From contig NZ_JTKH01000003.1 of the NCBI RefSeq assembly GCF_000827885.1, forward strand, positions 372,001 through 436,000: a stretch of DNA of 64,000 nucleotides. Direction: 5' to 3'. The stretch's first letter is position 1, and every line of letters starts with the position of its first letter. The position numbers and the translations under genes are program-made. The DNA is from Vibrio renipiscarius (GTDB lineage: Bacteria; Pseudomonadota; Gammaproteobacteria; Enterobacterales; Vibrionaceae). This document shows, piece by piece, positions 19,923-28,834 of the stretch. The notes beneath the pieces are model-generated. The model was not told the origin of the DNA. It did not search any database and saw only the letters and a list, made by a program, of their open reading frames with translations.

Positions 19923-20792
19923 TTACAAGCTATTGCGAAGCGCTGCAATACGTTTGTCTAGCGGCGGGTGGCTCATCAGCAATTCTGTCATTGACGCTTT
20001 ACCGTTGATACCAAACGCCATCATAGAACCTTCTAGTTGAGGCTCATGGCTGACTTTCAAACGCTCTAGCGCGGCAATCATCTTCTCTTTGCCAACCAAC
20101 TGCGCAGCACCGGCATCGGCATAAAATTCACGATGACGGCTGTACCACATGGTGATAAAGCTTGCTAGGAAACCAAACACCAACTCCAGCACCATTGAGA
20201 CACCGAAGTAAACCATCATGTTGCTGCCGCCTTCCCCTTCTTCGTCATCATTTGACGAAACAATGTTCGCAATAAAGCGAGAAAGGAAAATAACGAAGGT
20301 ATTCACAACACCTTGCATTAAAGTCATGGTCACCATGTCACCGTTCGCGATATGGCTCACTTCATGCGCCAAAACGGCTTCCGCTTCATCACGGGTCATG
20401 TTGTGTAATAGGCCAGTCGATACCGCGACCAATGAATCGTCACGCTTTGCGCCTGTAGCAAATGCGTTAATATCACCTGATTCATAAATCGCGACCGTTG
20501 GCATACCAATACCTACTTGCTGCGATTGACGACGAACCGTTTCAATCAGCCAGTGCTCGGTTTCATTGCGAGGGCTTTCAATCACCATGCCGCCAACAGA
20601 ACGCAATGCCATGCCTTTCGACATCATTAGCGAAATAATTGAACCGCCAAAACCAAATACGGCTGCCATCAACAGAAGACCTGACAGACTACCAGGCTGC
20701 ATCCCCGTCACAGCATAAACAATATTCAAAACAACACTTAAAACCAATACAACGGCCAAGTTGGTTGCAAGGAATAACATAATTCGTTTCAT
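19923..20792 (-). CDS. htpX: Membrane zinc metalloprotease HtpX
   Basis: An M48-family heat-shock protease in the inner membrane that degrades misfolded membrane proteins. From [15 protein letters not shown] (ATG at 20792) it has 289 residues, close to E. coli (293). Two N-terminal membrane segments precede the zinc site [14 protein letters not shown] (HExxH near residue 143); two more follow, and the third zinc ligand Glu is in [13 protein letters not shown]. It ends [15 protein letters not shown] longer in-frame start 63 bp upstream lacks family support. Confidence 0.95.
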   Translation of the reverse strand: MKRIMLFLATNLAVVLVLSVVLNIVYAVTGMQPGSLSGLLLMAAVFGFGGSIISLMMSKGMALRSVGGMVIESPRNETEHWLIETVRRQSQQVGIGMPTVAIYESGDINAFATGAKRDDSLVAVSTGLLHNMTRDEAEAVLAHEVSHIANGDMVTMTLMQGVVNTFVIFLSRFIANIVSSNDDEEGEGGSNMMVYFGVSMVLELVFGFLASFITMWYSRHREFYADAGAAQLVGKEKMIAALERLKVSHEPQLEGSMMAFGINGKASMTELLMSHPPLDKRIAALRNSL

Positions 20793-21152
20793 TACTTTTC
20801 TCCGAAACAGAAAGCTATTTATTAGTGGCTTACGTATACAGGTTATCGAATTCAAGATAAAACTTATCGCAGCCTTTAGTCTACCATCTGATTCAACTCA
20901 TCCGGTTAGCCTATAGATATAGCCTAATCGCTTTAAACACAAGCGTTAGAAGCAATTTGATACATTTGTTTTTGCCCTTATTTGCCAAGCCGACAGAGAA
21001 AAAACCCGTCTCGCCAGCCGCAAATGGTCCTCGCCCATGCCACGCCTTAGACTTTGGTCTTATTGTGGAGTCACGAAAAGATGCTAAATTTCTCACAACG
21101 ACACTTTCGCTTGTACCAGAAATCACGTAATCAACGTCAAAGGAATGCACCC

Positions 21153-21317
21153 ATGGCTGAGACCAAAAACTATCAAATGGCTATTGATCTTTTGCGCTGC
21201 CACCTAGGCATTACAGAGGATGAAGCAAAACAACAATTGGGCTTAATGACAGACGCACCACAGCAACACCTTTCCGAAACGCAATCGGCATGGTTAAGTC
21301 TACAAAGCGACCTGTAA
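21153..21317 (+). CDS. Small uncharacterised protein (54 aa)
   Basis: From the ATG at 21153, preceded by AAGGA at a good distance, it reads MAETKNYQMAIDLLRCHL and so on for 54 residues, ending at 21317. A reading that starts up to 33 codons earlier (TTG or ATG) is open but basic and without a clear ribosome site. The segment IDLLRCHLGITEDEAKQQLGLM recalls the helical ANTAR RNA-binding motif, but the protein is too short for a full domain. It has its own terminator, which supports expression. The function is unknown. Confidence 0.55.
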   Translation: MAETKNYQMAIDLLRCHLGITEDEAKQQLGLMTDAPQQHLSETQSAWLSLQSDL

Positions 21318-21364
21318 CCGACACAATAAGATCGGCATAAACTCATAAAATAGACATCATGATC

Positions 21365-21398
21365 AAAAAAGGCTGCCCGTTAAAATGGCAGCCTTTTC
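21365..21398. terminator. Bidirectional terminator before bioD
   Basis: The stem AAAAGGCTGCC / GGCAGCCTTTT with a 9-nt loop lies between the small plus-strand gene and the end of the biotin operon (minus strand). Confidence 0.88.
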
Positions 21399-21421
21399 GT
21401 TATTGCATTAAACCGTTCTCG

Positions 21422-22102
21422 TTAACCCAGTAACGGTGATACATCAATGTATTTAGCAAGATCTTTGCGCTTAACACTTGGAACATACGGGATCTCACCG
21501 ATCTTCGGTGCAGCAATTTTTTGCTCTAGCATCGCAATGATTTCAGCGTAATTTTCCGTGCCCGGATTAATACGGTTCGCCACCCAACCAGCAAGCTCTA
21601 AGCCATCCGCTTTGATCGCATCAAGCGTCAGTAATGCATGGCTTAAACAACCTAACTTAATGCCCACCACCAAAACAACTGGCAGTTTTTCTTGCTGAAC
21701 CCAAGTAGACAGGCAATCTTCATCAGACACGGGAACACGCCAACCGCCTGCGCCTTCAACAAGAACAATGTCTGAATTCGCTTTGTGTTGTGCCAATTTG
21801 TCACTCAGTACCGAGTAATCAATAACCACGTTGTCATGCTTTGCCGCGATGTGTGGTGACGCGGGTAACTCCAATGCATAAGGATTCACGTCCTCATACG
21901 CCACGTCAACCGTTGCCGCACTTTGCAGATATAAAGCGTCAGAGTGGCGTAAGCCTCCCTCTATGGTCTCACAACCTGCGGCGACCGGCTTATAGCCAAT
22001 CGTCTTTAATCCTTTTTCCGCTAGTGCGTTCAAAATCGCTTTTGAAGCCACGGTTTTGCCAACATCGGTATCCGTACCTGCAATAAAAAATGCATCAATC
22101 AT
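21422..22102 (-). CDS. bioD: Dethiobiotin synthetase BioD
   Basis: BioD closes the ureido ring of DAPA with CO2 and ATP to give dethiobiotin. It has 226 residues with the P-loop [16 protein letters not shown] near residue 8, [13 protein letters not shown], and [15 protein letters not shown]. It is the last gene of bioBFCD and overlaps bioC by 4 bp (ATGA). Confidence 0.95.
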   Translation of the reverse strand: MIDAFFIAGTDTDVGKTVASKAILNALAEKGLKTIGYKPVAAGCETIEGGLRHSDALYLQSAATVDVAYEDVNPYALELPASPHIAAKHDNVVIDYSVLSDKLAQHKANSDIVLVEGAGGWRVPVSDEDCLSTWVQQEKLPVVLVVGIKLGCLSHALLTLDAIKADGLELAGWVANRINPGTENYAEIIAMLEQKIAAPKIGEIPYVPSVKRKDLAKYIDVSPLLG

Positions 22103-22914
22103 AGATTAATAATCCCCAAACAAACCTGATATGTTGCGGGTAGAAGACCCTGATGTTTTTTCCGAAAGGCTTGATACTCATGCTCGAGTTGAATGAGCAT
22201 TTTACGGCTCGTTAACCCATGAGAACGCCCTGCAACATGATTTGCTCCAATGCCTTTAAGATCGCGCATCAAAGAAAATGCAGAGTCGTACCAAACCACA
22301 ATAGACGCCAAGTCTAAGTGATGGTTATTGCAATGAGATTGCGCTAACGCAATGTTTACCTGATTGAGAGGGACAAAATCATTCACGTGTTGATGTGTGT
22401 CAATTTTTCGCCATGCCAATTTAAGCTCATTCAACGAGCCTTCTAATAAGGTTGAAAATAATGCCTGACCACCTGGCTTAGTGACTCGGCGCATTTCTCC
22501 AAGTGGTATCGCTAAATCATCACACCACTGCAACGCCAAACTCGAAAACACATAATCAAATTGATTATCGGCAAAAGGCAAACATTCCGCATCACCTTGC
22601 TGATAGCGCATCCCGCTTTCACCGCAACGTTTCCGCGCTTGCTCTAGCATCGGTTGCGAAAGATCAAGGCACACTACTTCAGCCCCCCGAGCGTTTAATT
22701 GCTGGCTAAAAAATCCTGTGCCGCAACCGAGATCAAGTACTCGGCTGCCGGTTAAATCATCAGGGAGTTGGGCGAGTAAACGCTGTCCCACATCTCGCTG
22801 AAAAGCCGCGTGCTGATCATAAGTGGCAGCCGCTTTACCAAATGAAGCCGCAATCGCCTCTTTATCTGCTATTGCGAGCCTAATGGCCGCTTCGTCAATA
22901 TTGATTGCCTGCAT
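22099..22914 (-). CDS. bioC: Malonyl-ACP O-methyltransferase BioC
   Basis: BioC methylates malonyl-ACP so that the fatty-acid synthase can build pimeloyl-ACP for biotin. The 271-residue protein contains the SAM motif [28 protein letters not shown] and the core [16 protein letters not shown]. It starts 3 bp after the bioF stop and overlaps bioD. No bioH is present in this window; it is normally elsewhere. Confidence 0.94.
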   Translation of the reverse strand: MQAINIDEAAIRLAIADKEAIAASFGKAAATYDQHAAFQRDVGQRLLAQLPDDLTGSRVLDLGCGTGFFSQQLNARGAEVVCLDLSQPMLEQARKRCGESGMRYQQGDAECLPFADNQFDYVFSSLALQWCDDLAIPLGEMRRVTKPGGQALFSTLLEGSLNELKLAWRKIDTHQHVNDFVPLNQVNIALAQSHCNNHHLDLASIVVWYDSAFSLMRDLKGIGANHVAGRSHGLTSRKMLIQLEHEYQAFRKKHQGLLPATYQVCLGIINL

Positions 22915-22917
22915 CGT

Positions 22918-24060
22918 TTAATCCTCTAGTACACGTTTTAACGCGGAGGCTAATTGCGTCACGTGTTCCACGGTATGATTGGCGGTTAATGTGATTCTTA
23001 GCCTTGCGCCATCAACAGGCACCGTCGGTGAACGAATCGCGGTCAACCAAAACCCTTGCTCTCTTAACGCATTCGCAACCGACAATGCACGCGCACTCGA
23101 CCCCATTAACACAGGCTTAATCGGCGAGTCCGTCTCTACATAGCCCTCCAGAGAAGCACATTGATCGTGATAGCAGGCTTGCAACTCTTGCAATTTATCT
23201 CGACGCCACTGCTGAGTATCTATCAGATCAATCGCGTGAGTTAAGGCATACGCCAAACTTGGTGGCATCGCCGTCGAATACACATGATGACGCGCGAACT
23301 GCGTGAGGTAATCACCGGTGGATTCATCACATAAAATAGCCGCACCAGACAGGCCAAATGCTTTGCCAAACGTCACGACTAATATTTGAGGCTTGACCCC
23401 CGCTTGGTTGCAACTGCCTCGACCTTGCTCGCCCAACACACCGATTCCGTGGGCGTCATCCACCGCTAACCAAGCGCTGTTTGGTAAGCACTGCTCTATG
23501 GCCTGTAAAGGCGCGCTATCACCATCCATGCTAAACACCCCTTCTGTTACCACTAAAGCGTTTGGCTCAATCAGCGCTTTTAAATGGGTAACATCGTTGT
23601 GTTTAAAGCGTTTCATCGTGGCGGGCGATAACATCCCCGCTTCGATAAGCGAAGCGTGATTCAATTTATCTTGCAGCAGCAAGTCGCCTTTTTGTAGCAG
23701 CGCGAACAGCATCGCTTGATTGGCGGAAAAGCCCGAGCTAAACAAAATCGCACGTGAGTAACCCAGCCACTGACACAAACGTGATTCCAATGCTTGATGA
23801 GCCGAGCTAAACCCGGTCACTAAGGGAGATGCGGCACTGCCATTCCCCAACAAATCAATGCCTTTCTTCCACGCGTTGGCGAGTTCAGCGTCGGTGGCGA
23901 GCCCCAAATAGTCATTACTCGAAAAATTAAGATAGGCGTGTTCACCAGCCGAAAAGCGACTTCCATTGCCGCCACACAACCCGGTTAGCTGGCGATTAAG
24001 ACCTTGTTGTCTGCGCTCTTCAAGGGCAAGAGCGATACGCTGATCAAACGCTGGCTTCAT
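22918..24060 (-). CDS. bioF: 8-amino-7-oxononanoate synthase BioF
   Basis: A PLP enzyme that joins L-alanine to pimeloyl-ACP. From [17 protein letters not shown] (ATG at 24060) it has 380 residues. It contains [53 protein letters not shown] and the PLP Lys in [13 protein letters not shown]. The start lies inside the 3' end of bioB (17 bp overlap), pointing to translational coupling. Confidence 0.96.
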   Translation of the reverse strand: MKPAFDQRIALALEERRQQGLNRQLTGLCGGNGSRFSAGEHAYLNFSSNDYLGLATDAELANAWKKGIDLLGNGSAASPLVTGFSSAHQALESRLCQWLGYSRAILFSSGFSANQAMLFALLQKGDLLLQDKLNHASLIEAGMLSPATMKRFKHNDVTHLKALIEPNALVVTEGVFSMDGDSAPLQAIEQCLPNSAWLAVDDAHGIGVLGEQGRGSCNQAGVKPQILVVTFGKAFGLSGAAILCDESTGDYLTQFARHHVYSTAMPPSLAYALTHAIDLIDTQQWRRDKLQELQACYHDQCASLEGYVETDSPIKPVLMGSSARALSVANALREQGFWLTAIRSPTVPVDGARLRITLTANHTVEHVTQLASALKRVLED

Positions 24061-25096
24061 AAAACAAATCATCTTGCGAAGGTCTTGCCGCTACACGCTC
24101 TACAACGCGATCCAACAAATCATTCTCTTCAATTTCGTCTGGGCGCTGGGATACCTGCTGGCTATTAATCCCAAGCTTATCGAACAGCTGCATATCTTTA
24201 TCTTCCGATGGATTCGGTGTGGTTAAGAGTTTGCATCCATAAAAGACCGAGTTTGCCCCCGCCATAAAGCACAGGGTTTGCATCTGCTCATTCATGTCCT
24301 CACGACCAGCCGACAAACGCACCGCAGAAAGAGGCATCATAATTCGGGCAATCGCGATTAAGCGGATAAAATCAAATGGGTCTACATCATCAACCGCTTC
24401 AAGCGGTGTCCCTTTGACCTTCACCAACATGTTAACAGGCACGCTTTCAGGATGAGTCGGTAGGTTCGCTAACTCAACAAACAAGCCTGCGCGGTCACTG
24501 GCGCTCTCGCCCATACCAATAATGCCACCTGAGCAGATTTTCATACCTGCATCACGAACGTGAGAAAGGGTGTCAAGGCGGTCTTGGTAAGTTCGCGTGG
24601 TGATAATGTTGCCGTAAAATTCTGGTGAGGTGTCTAAGTTGTGGTTGTAGTAATCAAGCCCTGCACCCGCTAATTCATCGGCTTGATCTGGCGTGAGCAT
24701 TCCAAGCGTCATACAGGTCTCTAGCCCCATGCCTTTCACGCCTTTGATCATCTCCGTCAAATGTGGCATGTCGCGCGCTTTCGGGTTCTTCCACGCAGCG
24801 CCCATACAAAACCGTGTTGAACCAGCATTTTTAGCCTTTTGGGCCGCATCCAATACGCGGTCGACTTCCATCAACCGTTCTTTTTCGACATCCGTGGTAT
24901 AACGCGCACTTTGCGGACAATATTTGCAATCTTCTGGGCAAGCCCCCGTTTTGATCGAAAGCAGCGTGCTGACTTGAACGTAGTTGCTTTGTTGATATTG
25001 ACGATGGACGCATTGCGCTTCAAACAATAGATCCATAAACGGTTTTTCCATCAGCTGCTGTACTTCAGCAACCGTCCAGTTATGACGAACTTCCAC
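24044..25096 (-). CDS. bioB: Biotin synthase BioB
   Basis: A radical SAM enzyme that inserts sulfur into dethiobiotin. The 350-residue protein has the radical SAM cluster motif [14 protein letters not shown] (Cys-x3-Cys-x2-Cys) near residue 53-60, [37 protein letters not shown] and the [12 protein letters not shown]rg region that ligands the [2Fe-2S] cluster. First gene of the minus-strand biotin operon, divergent from bioA. Confidence 0.97.
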   Translation of the reverse strand: MEVRHNWTVAEVQQLMEKPFMDLLFEAQCVHRQYQQSNYVQVSTLLSIKTGACPEDCKYCPQSARYTTDVEKERLMEVDRVLDAAQKAKNAGSTRFCMGAAWKNPKARDMPHLTEMIKGVKGMGLETCMTLGMLTPDQADELAGAGLDYYNHNLDTSPEFYGNIITTRTYQDRLDTLSHVRDAGMKICSGGIIGMGESASDRAGLFVELANLPTHPESVPVNMLVKVKGTPLEAVDDVDPFDFIRLIAIARIMMPLSAVRLSAGREDMNEQMQTLCFMAGANSVFYGCKLLTTPNPSEDKDMQLFDKLGINSQQVSQRPDEIEENDLLDRVVERVAARPSQDDLFYEASV

Positions 25097-25188
25097 GTGT
25101 TTTCCTTTTTATATCCTTGCTAGCGGGTCACTAAACGAGAGTGATCATTAGAATTTTGCTCTTGGCTAGTCTACTGACACTTGCTAAG

Positions 25189-25221
25189 CTGTCAACACAA
25201 ACGAAAACAACAAGTTGACCA
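25189..25221. promoter_or_regulatory. BirA operator between bioB and bioA
   Basis: CTGTCAACA, 15 bp, AGTTGACCA: each arm matches 7 of 9 positions of the proteobacterial BirA consensus (TTGTMAACC, N14-16, GGTTKACAA), and the inner GTCAAC/GTTGAC arms are perfectly inverted. It lies in the 163 bp between the divergent starts of bioB and bioA, where biotinyl-AMP-BirA would repress both. Confidence 0.8.
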
Positions 25222-25259
25222 ATGGTTAACAATTAATCACTTCAGTAATGGGTATTCTG

Positions 25260-26537
25260 ATGGATCTCGCTTTTGACCGCCGTCATATCTGGCATCCCTA
25301 CACCTCAACATTAACACCTCTGACCTGCTACCCAATCGAACGAGCGGAAGGCGTTTGTTTATATTTGGACGATGGTCGTGCACTCATTGATGGTATGTCA
25401 TCTTGGTGGGCCGCCATACATGGCTACAACCATCCACACCTTAATCAAGCTGCGCACCAACAAATCGATCAAGTCGCCCATGTCATGTTTGGCGGCATTA
25501 CGCATCAACCCGCGATTGATTTGTGCAAACATCTCATCGCGATGACGGCAGAACCGCTACAGCACGTCTTCTTGGCTGATTCGGGTTCAGTGGCGGTCGA
25601 AGTGAGCCTGAAAATGGCGTTGCAGTATTGGCACGCCAAGGGGGAATCGCGCAGCCAGTTTTTGACCCTGCGTGATGGCTATCATGGTGACACCTTTGCC
25701 GCCATGTCAGTCACCGATCCTGACAACTCAATGCACTCGCTCTACAAAGGATTTTTGCCTCAACATCTCTTCGCCGACTCGCCTAAATCTGGTTTTTGGC
25801 AAGAATGGGACGAAAGGGATTTGGATGATTTCACCGCAAAACTCACCCTTCATCATCAAGACATCGCCGCGGTGATCTTAGAGCCGATCGTGCAAGGCGC
25901 AGGTGGAATGCGTATGTATCACCCGGCATTTTTACAAGGTGTACGTCGTTTGTGTGATGAGTTTGGTGTGTTGCTGATCTTAGATGAAATCGCGACGGGA
26001 TTTGGCCGCACAGGCAAGTTATTTGCTTATGAACATGCGCACATCGAGCCCGATATTTTATGTTTGGGTAAGGCGTTGACCGGAGGCTATATGACTCTCT
26101 CGGCCACATTAACTACCTCTCATGTTGCCAATACCGTATGTGGGGGAGAAGCGGGTTGCTTTATGCATGGCCCCACATTTATGGGCAACCCCCTCGCCTG
26201 CGCCGTCGCGAATGCCAGCATGGAGATTCTCGCGAAAGGGGAATGGCAAGATCAAGCACAAGCGATTGAAGCACAGTTCGCCAAACGGCTACCGCAATTG
26301 GCCGAACATCCATACGTGACCGACGTGCGTTGGCTAGGGGCAATTGGCGTGGTTGAAACAGCTCACCCCGTTAATATGGAGAACATTCAAGCCCATTTCG
26401 TTGAGCAAGGCGTGTGGATACGCCCATTTGGCAAGCTCATCTATCTGATGCCACCGTTTATTAGCCAACCAGAACATATCGAAAAATTGGTTAAGGCAAT
26501 CGAAACGGCGCTAAACAAGCCTGAGTGTTTTCAATAA
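25260..26537 (+). CDS. bioA: Adenosylmethionine-8-amino-7-oxononanoate aminotransferase BioA
   Basis: BioA transaminates KAPA to DAPA with SAM as amino donor. From MDLAFDRRHIWHPYTS (ATG at 25260) it has 425 residues. Motifs include GMSSWWAAIHGYNHP, FLADSGSVAVEVSLKMA, GYHGDTFAAMSVTD, LILDEIATGFGRTGK and the PLP Lys region LCLGKALTGGYM. It is transcribed divergently from bioBFCD. Confidence 0.96.
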   Translation: MDLAFDRRHIWHPYTSTLTPLTCYPIERAEGVCLYLDDGRALIDGMSSWWAAIHGYNHPHLNQAAHQQIDQVAHVMFGGITHQPAIDLCKHLIAMTAEPLQHVFLADSGSVAVEVSLKMALQYWHAKGESRSQFLTLRDGYHGDTFAAMSVTDPDNSMHSLYKGFLPQHLFADSPKSGFWQEWDERDLDDFTAKLTLHHQDIAAVILEPIVQGAGGMRMYHPAFLQGVRRLCDEFGVLLILDEIATGFGRTGKLFAYEHAHIEPDILCLGKALTGGYMTLSATLTTSHVANTVCGGEAGCFMHGPTFMGNPLACAVANASMEILAKGEWQDQAQAIEAQFAKRLPQLAEHPYVTDVRWLGAIGVVETAHPVNMENIQAHFVEQGVWIRPFGKLIYLMPPFISQPEHIEKLVKAIETALNKPECFQ

Positions 26538-26555
26538 ACGTCCGAGCAATAAACA

Positions 26556-26585
26556 CAAAAAAGGGTTGGCAATGCCAACCCTTTT
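26556..26585. terminator. Bidirectional terminator between bioA and the DUF2057 gene
   Basis: Stem AAAAGGGTTGGC / GCCAACCCTTTT with a very short AAT-like loop, between convergent genes. Confidence 0.88.
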
Positions 26586-26600
26586 CAGATCATCGGATGA

Positions 26601-27263
26601 TTATTCTTGATCAATCATCCAACGACGGAATTCTTTACGTTCTTCTTTATTTGCTTGCAAGTACCATGCTTTCAATTGATCAACGGTCTTCGTTGCCATT
26701 ACAGGTGCTGGCGCGGCTACTGTGCTGCTTGAGCCATTTGCGACAACAGATGACGTCGCAACCGCTGCCGTTTCAATCGCTACAGGGGCATCAATCAATA
26801 CGCCGTCTTTGAAGTAAACACCACGCTGTTTGTTGTGCTCAGCAACTAGGTTTTCCATACCAGCGTAAGGCATAAAACCACCTTTACCCTCAAGCACGGC
26901 TTGTTCAAATACAATCTCTTGACCATCAACCAGCACTTTCCAACTAGGGGCTGCCTTTGAGAACTCTTGTTCTGCCGCCATCTCGCTATTCACATCAGGA
27001 GCGACAACTTTGAAGTTTTCACCCTGGGAATCAAAACTTATAACATAAGGCTTAGAAGTGAATACGCGCGAACCAAGCTTATCATCAAAACGAACAACCG
27101 TTTGAACAAAGCCTTCCTCTACTTGGTTCTGACCAATTTTTTGCTCTGCCTTTTGGCCATTAATATAGAGAATTGAAACTCCATCTTGCGCAGAAAGAAC
27201 CGCGGCCTGCAGTGGAAAAGCCAACACCCCCACCATCACAGCGAATAAACTTTTAATTTTCAA
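26601..27263 (-). CDS. DUF2057 (UPF0319, YccT-like) exported protein
   Basis: A 220-residue periplasmic protein starting, by my reading, at a TTG codon at 27263: the N-terminus LKIKSLFAVMVGVLAFPLQAA is a clean signal peptide, and AAGGGG lies 7 bp upstream. A longer in-frame ATG start (27365) would run into the porin gene and give no signal peptide at its end. The mature part begins AVLSAQDGVSILYINGQ and has an Ala/Val/Ser-rich linker near residues 165-190. The family has no firmly known role; some members act in curli or stress regulation. Confidence 0.82.
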   Translation of the reverse strand: MKIKSLFAVMVGVLAFPLQAAVLSAQDGVSILYINGQKAEQKIGQNQVEEGFVQTVVRFDDKLGSRVFTSKPYVISFDSQGENFKVVAPDVNSEMAAEQEFSKAAPSWKVLVDGQEIVFEQAVLEGKGGFMPYAGMENLVAEHNKQRGVYFKDGVLIDAPVAIETAAVATSSVVANGSSSTVAAPAPVMATKTVDQLKAWYLQANKEERKEFRRWMIDQE

Positions 27264-27298
27264 AGGAGTTCCCCTTAAACAGCAATGTAATGTAAAAG

Positions 27299-27323
27299 TA
27301 AAAAGCCACCCGAAGGTGGCTTT
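27299..27323 (-). terminator. Intrinsic terminator after the porin
   Basis: The minus-strand stem AAAGCCACC / GGTGGCTTT with a TTCG loop is followed by T residues, 20-odd bp after the porin stop and before the DUF2057 start. Confidence 0.85.
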
Positions 27324-27345
27324 AGTATATCTGATTAAGCAATCA

Positions 27346-28320
27346 TTAGAATGATGCTTTAACACCGATAGCTAGAGCAGTGTCAGAATCGTCGTTGCCG
27401 TCGATGTCTTGACCAGCTACTTCAGCATAAGCTGTAGTGTTTGGAGCTAGTGCGTAACCTGCGTTCACGAACCAGTTAGTTGCATCAAATGCATCTTCAT
27501 CGTGGTCAGCAACAGATACAGCAGAACCGAATGTCCACTTACCTAGGTAGTAGTCAGCACCTAGCGTGTAAACGTTAGTGTCTGCACCGTCAAAGTCTTT
27601 GTTAGTTGCGTAGTAACCTAGACCTACACGGAAGCTTTCAAAACCAGTGTAGTTAGCTTCGAAACCGAATGCATCTTCATCGACTAGGTTGCCTTCTGTA
27701 TCACGTACGTTTGCAGTGTTTAGGTTTGCGTAGAATACAGACATGTCAAGGTCAGCTACACGGTAACCAAAACGACCATCGAAGTAGTCTGCATCAGTTC
27801 CAACGTGGTCTGCATCATCCATTTTGTTTTGAACGAAGCCAAGCGTAGTGTAGAAAGCGCCGTTGTCGTAGTCGTAACGGATACCTTCATCGCGACATGC
27901 GTAATCGCCTGAAGCACCTTCGTAAAGCTTGTTTACGTCGAATTGGTAATCTGTTGTGATGCCACCTAGGTCATCGACAGCAGTACATAGACGACCGAAC
28001 TTGATAGAACCGTAAGTTTTTGAGTATAGCGCTACGTAGGTATCGCCGTTTTTAGTGTCTTTAGCGTTGTTGCTGTTAGAACCATCGAATTCCCAGTAAC
28101 CGCCGAATTGTAGGTCATCGTTTAGCGCGTAACGAACATCAAAACCGAAATCTGCATCTTCGATTTGTTGCTTCATTGAGCTGTGATCAAAAGAGTTTTG
28201 GTAAGTAACTTCGATATCACCGTGAATGTCTACAGTCACGCCGTCTTGGTTGTAAAGTTCGATCGCTTGCGCAGATGTTGCTGCAAGAAGTACTGAAAGA
28301 GCTACAAGAGTCTTTTTCAT
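27346..28320 (-). CDS. Outer-membrane general porin (OmpU/OmpT-like)
   Basis: A 324-residue gram-negative porin expected to form a 16-strand trimeric barrel. The signal peptide MKKTLVALSVLLAATSAQA is cut before IELYNQDG. The mature protein is acidic, with alternating hydrophobic strands, a Y-G-S-I-K-F-G-R porin signature (GSIKFGRLCTAVDDLGG, near residue 104) and the terminal Phe of BAM substrates (GVKASF). Two Cys, in GRLCTA and DYACRDE, may form a disulfide in a long loop. I cannot say which named Vibrio porin it is. Confidence 0.9.
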   Translation of the reverse strand: MKKTLVALSVLLAATSAQAIELYNQDGVTVDIHGDIEVTYQNSFDHSSMKQQIEDADFGFDVRYALNDDLQFGGYWEFDGSNSNNAKDTKNGDTYVALYSKTYGSIKFGRLCTAVDDLGGITTDYQFDVNKLYEGASGDYACRDEGIRYDYDNGAFYTTLGFVQNKMDDADHVGTDADYFDGRFGYRVADLDMSVFYANLNTANVRDTEGNLVDEDAFGFEANYTGFESFRVGLGYYATNKDFDGADTNVYTLGADYYLGKWTFGSAVSVADHDEDAFDATNWFVNAGYALAPNTTAYAEVAGQDIDGNDDSDTALAIGVKASF

Positions 28321-28437
28321 AATAATCCACTGCCTTTTCTAGATTTGGGAAATCCTTATCCGGTTCCCTTTTTGTTTTTCAGTGGTGACTCAAACTCTTT
28401 AATGGTTCGATATCACCGCTCTCAAATTTCGAGGCCT

Positions 28438-28466
28438 AGATTGCAAAAGATTATTCTGCGTGTCAA
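28438..28466 (-). promoter_or_regulatory. Likely porin promoter
   Basis: Minus-strand TTGACA (28461-28466) is followed after 17 bp by CAATCT (28438-28443). The -35 is perfect, the -10 poor, a pattern that often goes with activator-dependent porin genes. Confidence 0.4.
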
Positions 28467-28692
28467 ATCTTATAAAAACAAAATATAAAAAAACATAAAA
28501 ACGTTAATTATTAGTTACTTACACTTTTTACAGTCCGTTTTACGACCAACTTCTAACCATAATGATGCATTTATAACTACCCTAACAACACCGGTTAGTT
28601 AGTGTTTTATGCTAAAATTCACTTATAAGAACATCAATAGCAGTTTTTTATCTCACTCAAAGCCGGATATTGCAGCTCTATATTTTTCACAT

Positions 28693-28708
28693 TTAGAATT
28701 AATTCTAA
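28693..28708. repeat. 16-bp perfect palindrome upstream of dinG
   Basis: TTAGAATTAATTCTAA is its own reverse complement. It lies 127 bp before the dinG start and nearly 390 bp from the porin start. It could be an operator; no known regulator consensus was recognised. Confidence 0.4.
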
Positions 28709-28834
28709 GTTCATGAAGGTTCAATCTTTTTTTGTGAAGGAGATCGAGATTTGATTGAAAAGGATTGTATTTCGTGAACTACTTAACGCTTAGAGAAGTG
28801 TGCTACACTCGATTTCCCCGAGAAAGGCGCCCGT

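Larger units (their letters stand above)
28321..28834. other. Long AT-rich intergenic region between the porin and dinG
   Basis: 514 bp with no credible gene. It holds the porin leader and promoter (minus strand), a 16-bp palindrome at 28693-28708, and the dinG promoter (TACACT at 28804-28809 is a possible -10). The porin leader is about 115 nt, long enough for sRNA control, and it lies between a strongly expressed outer-membrane gene and a repair helicase. Confidence 0.4.
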
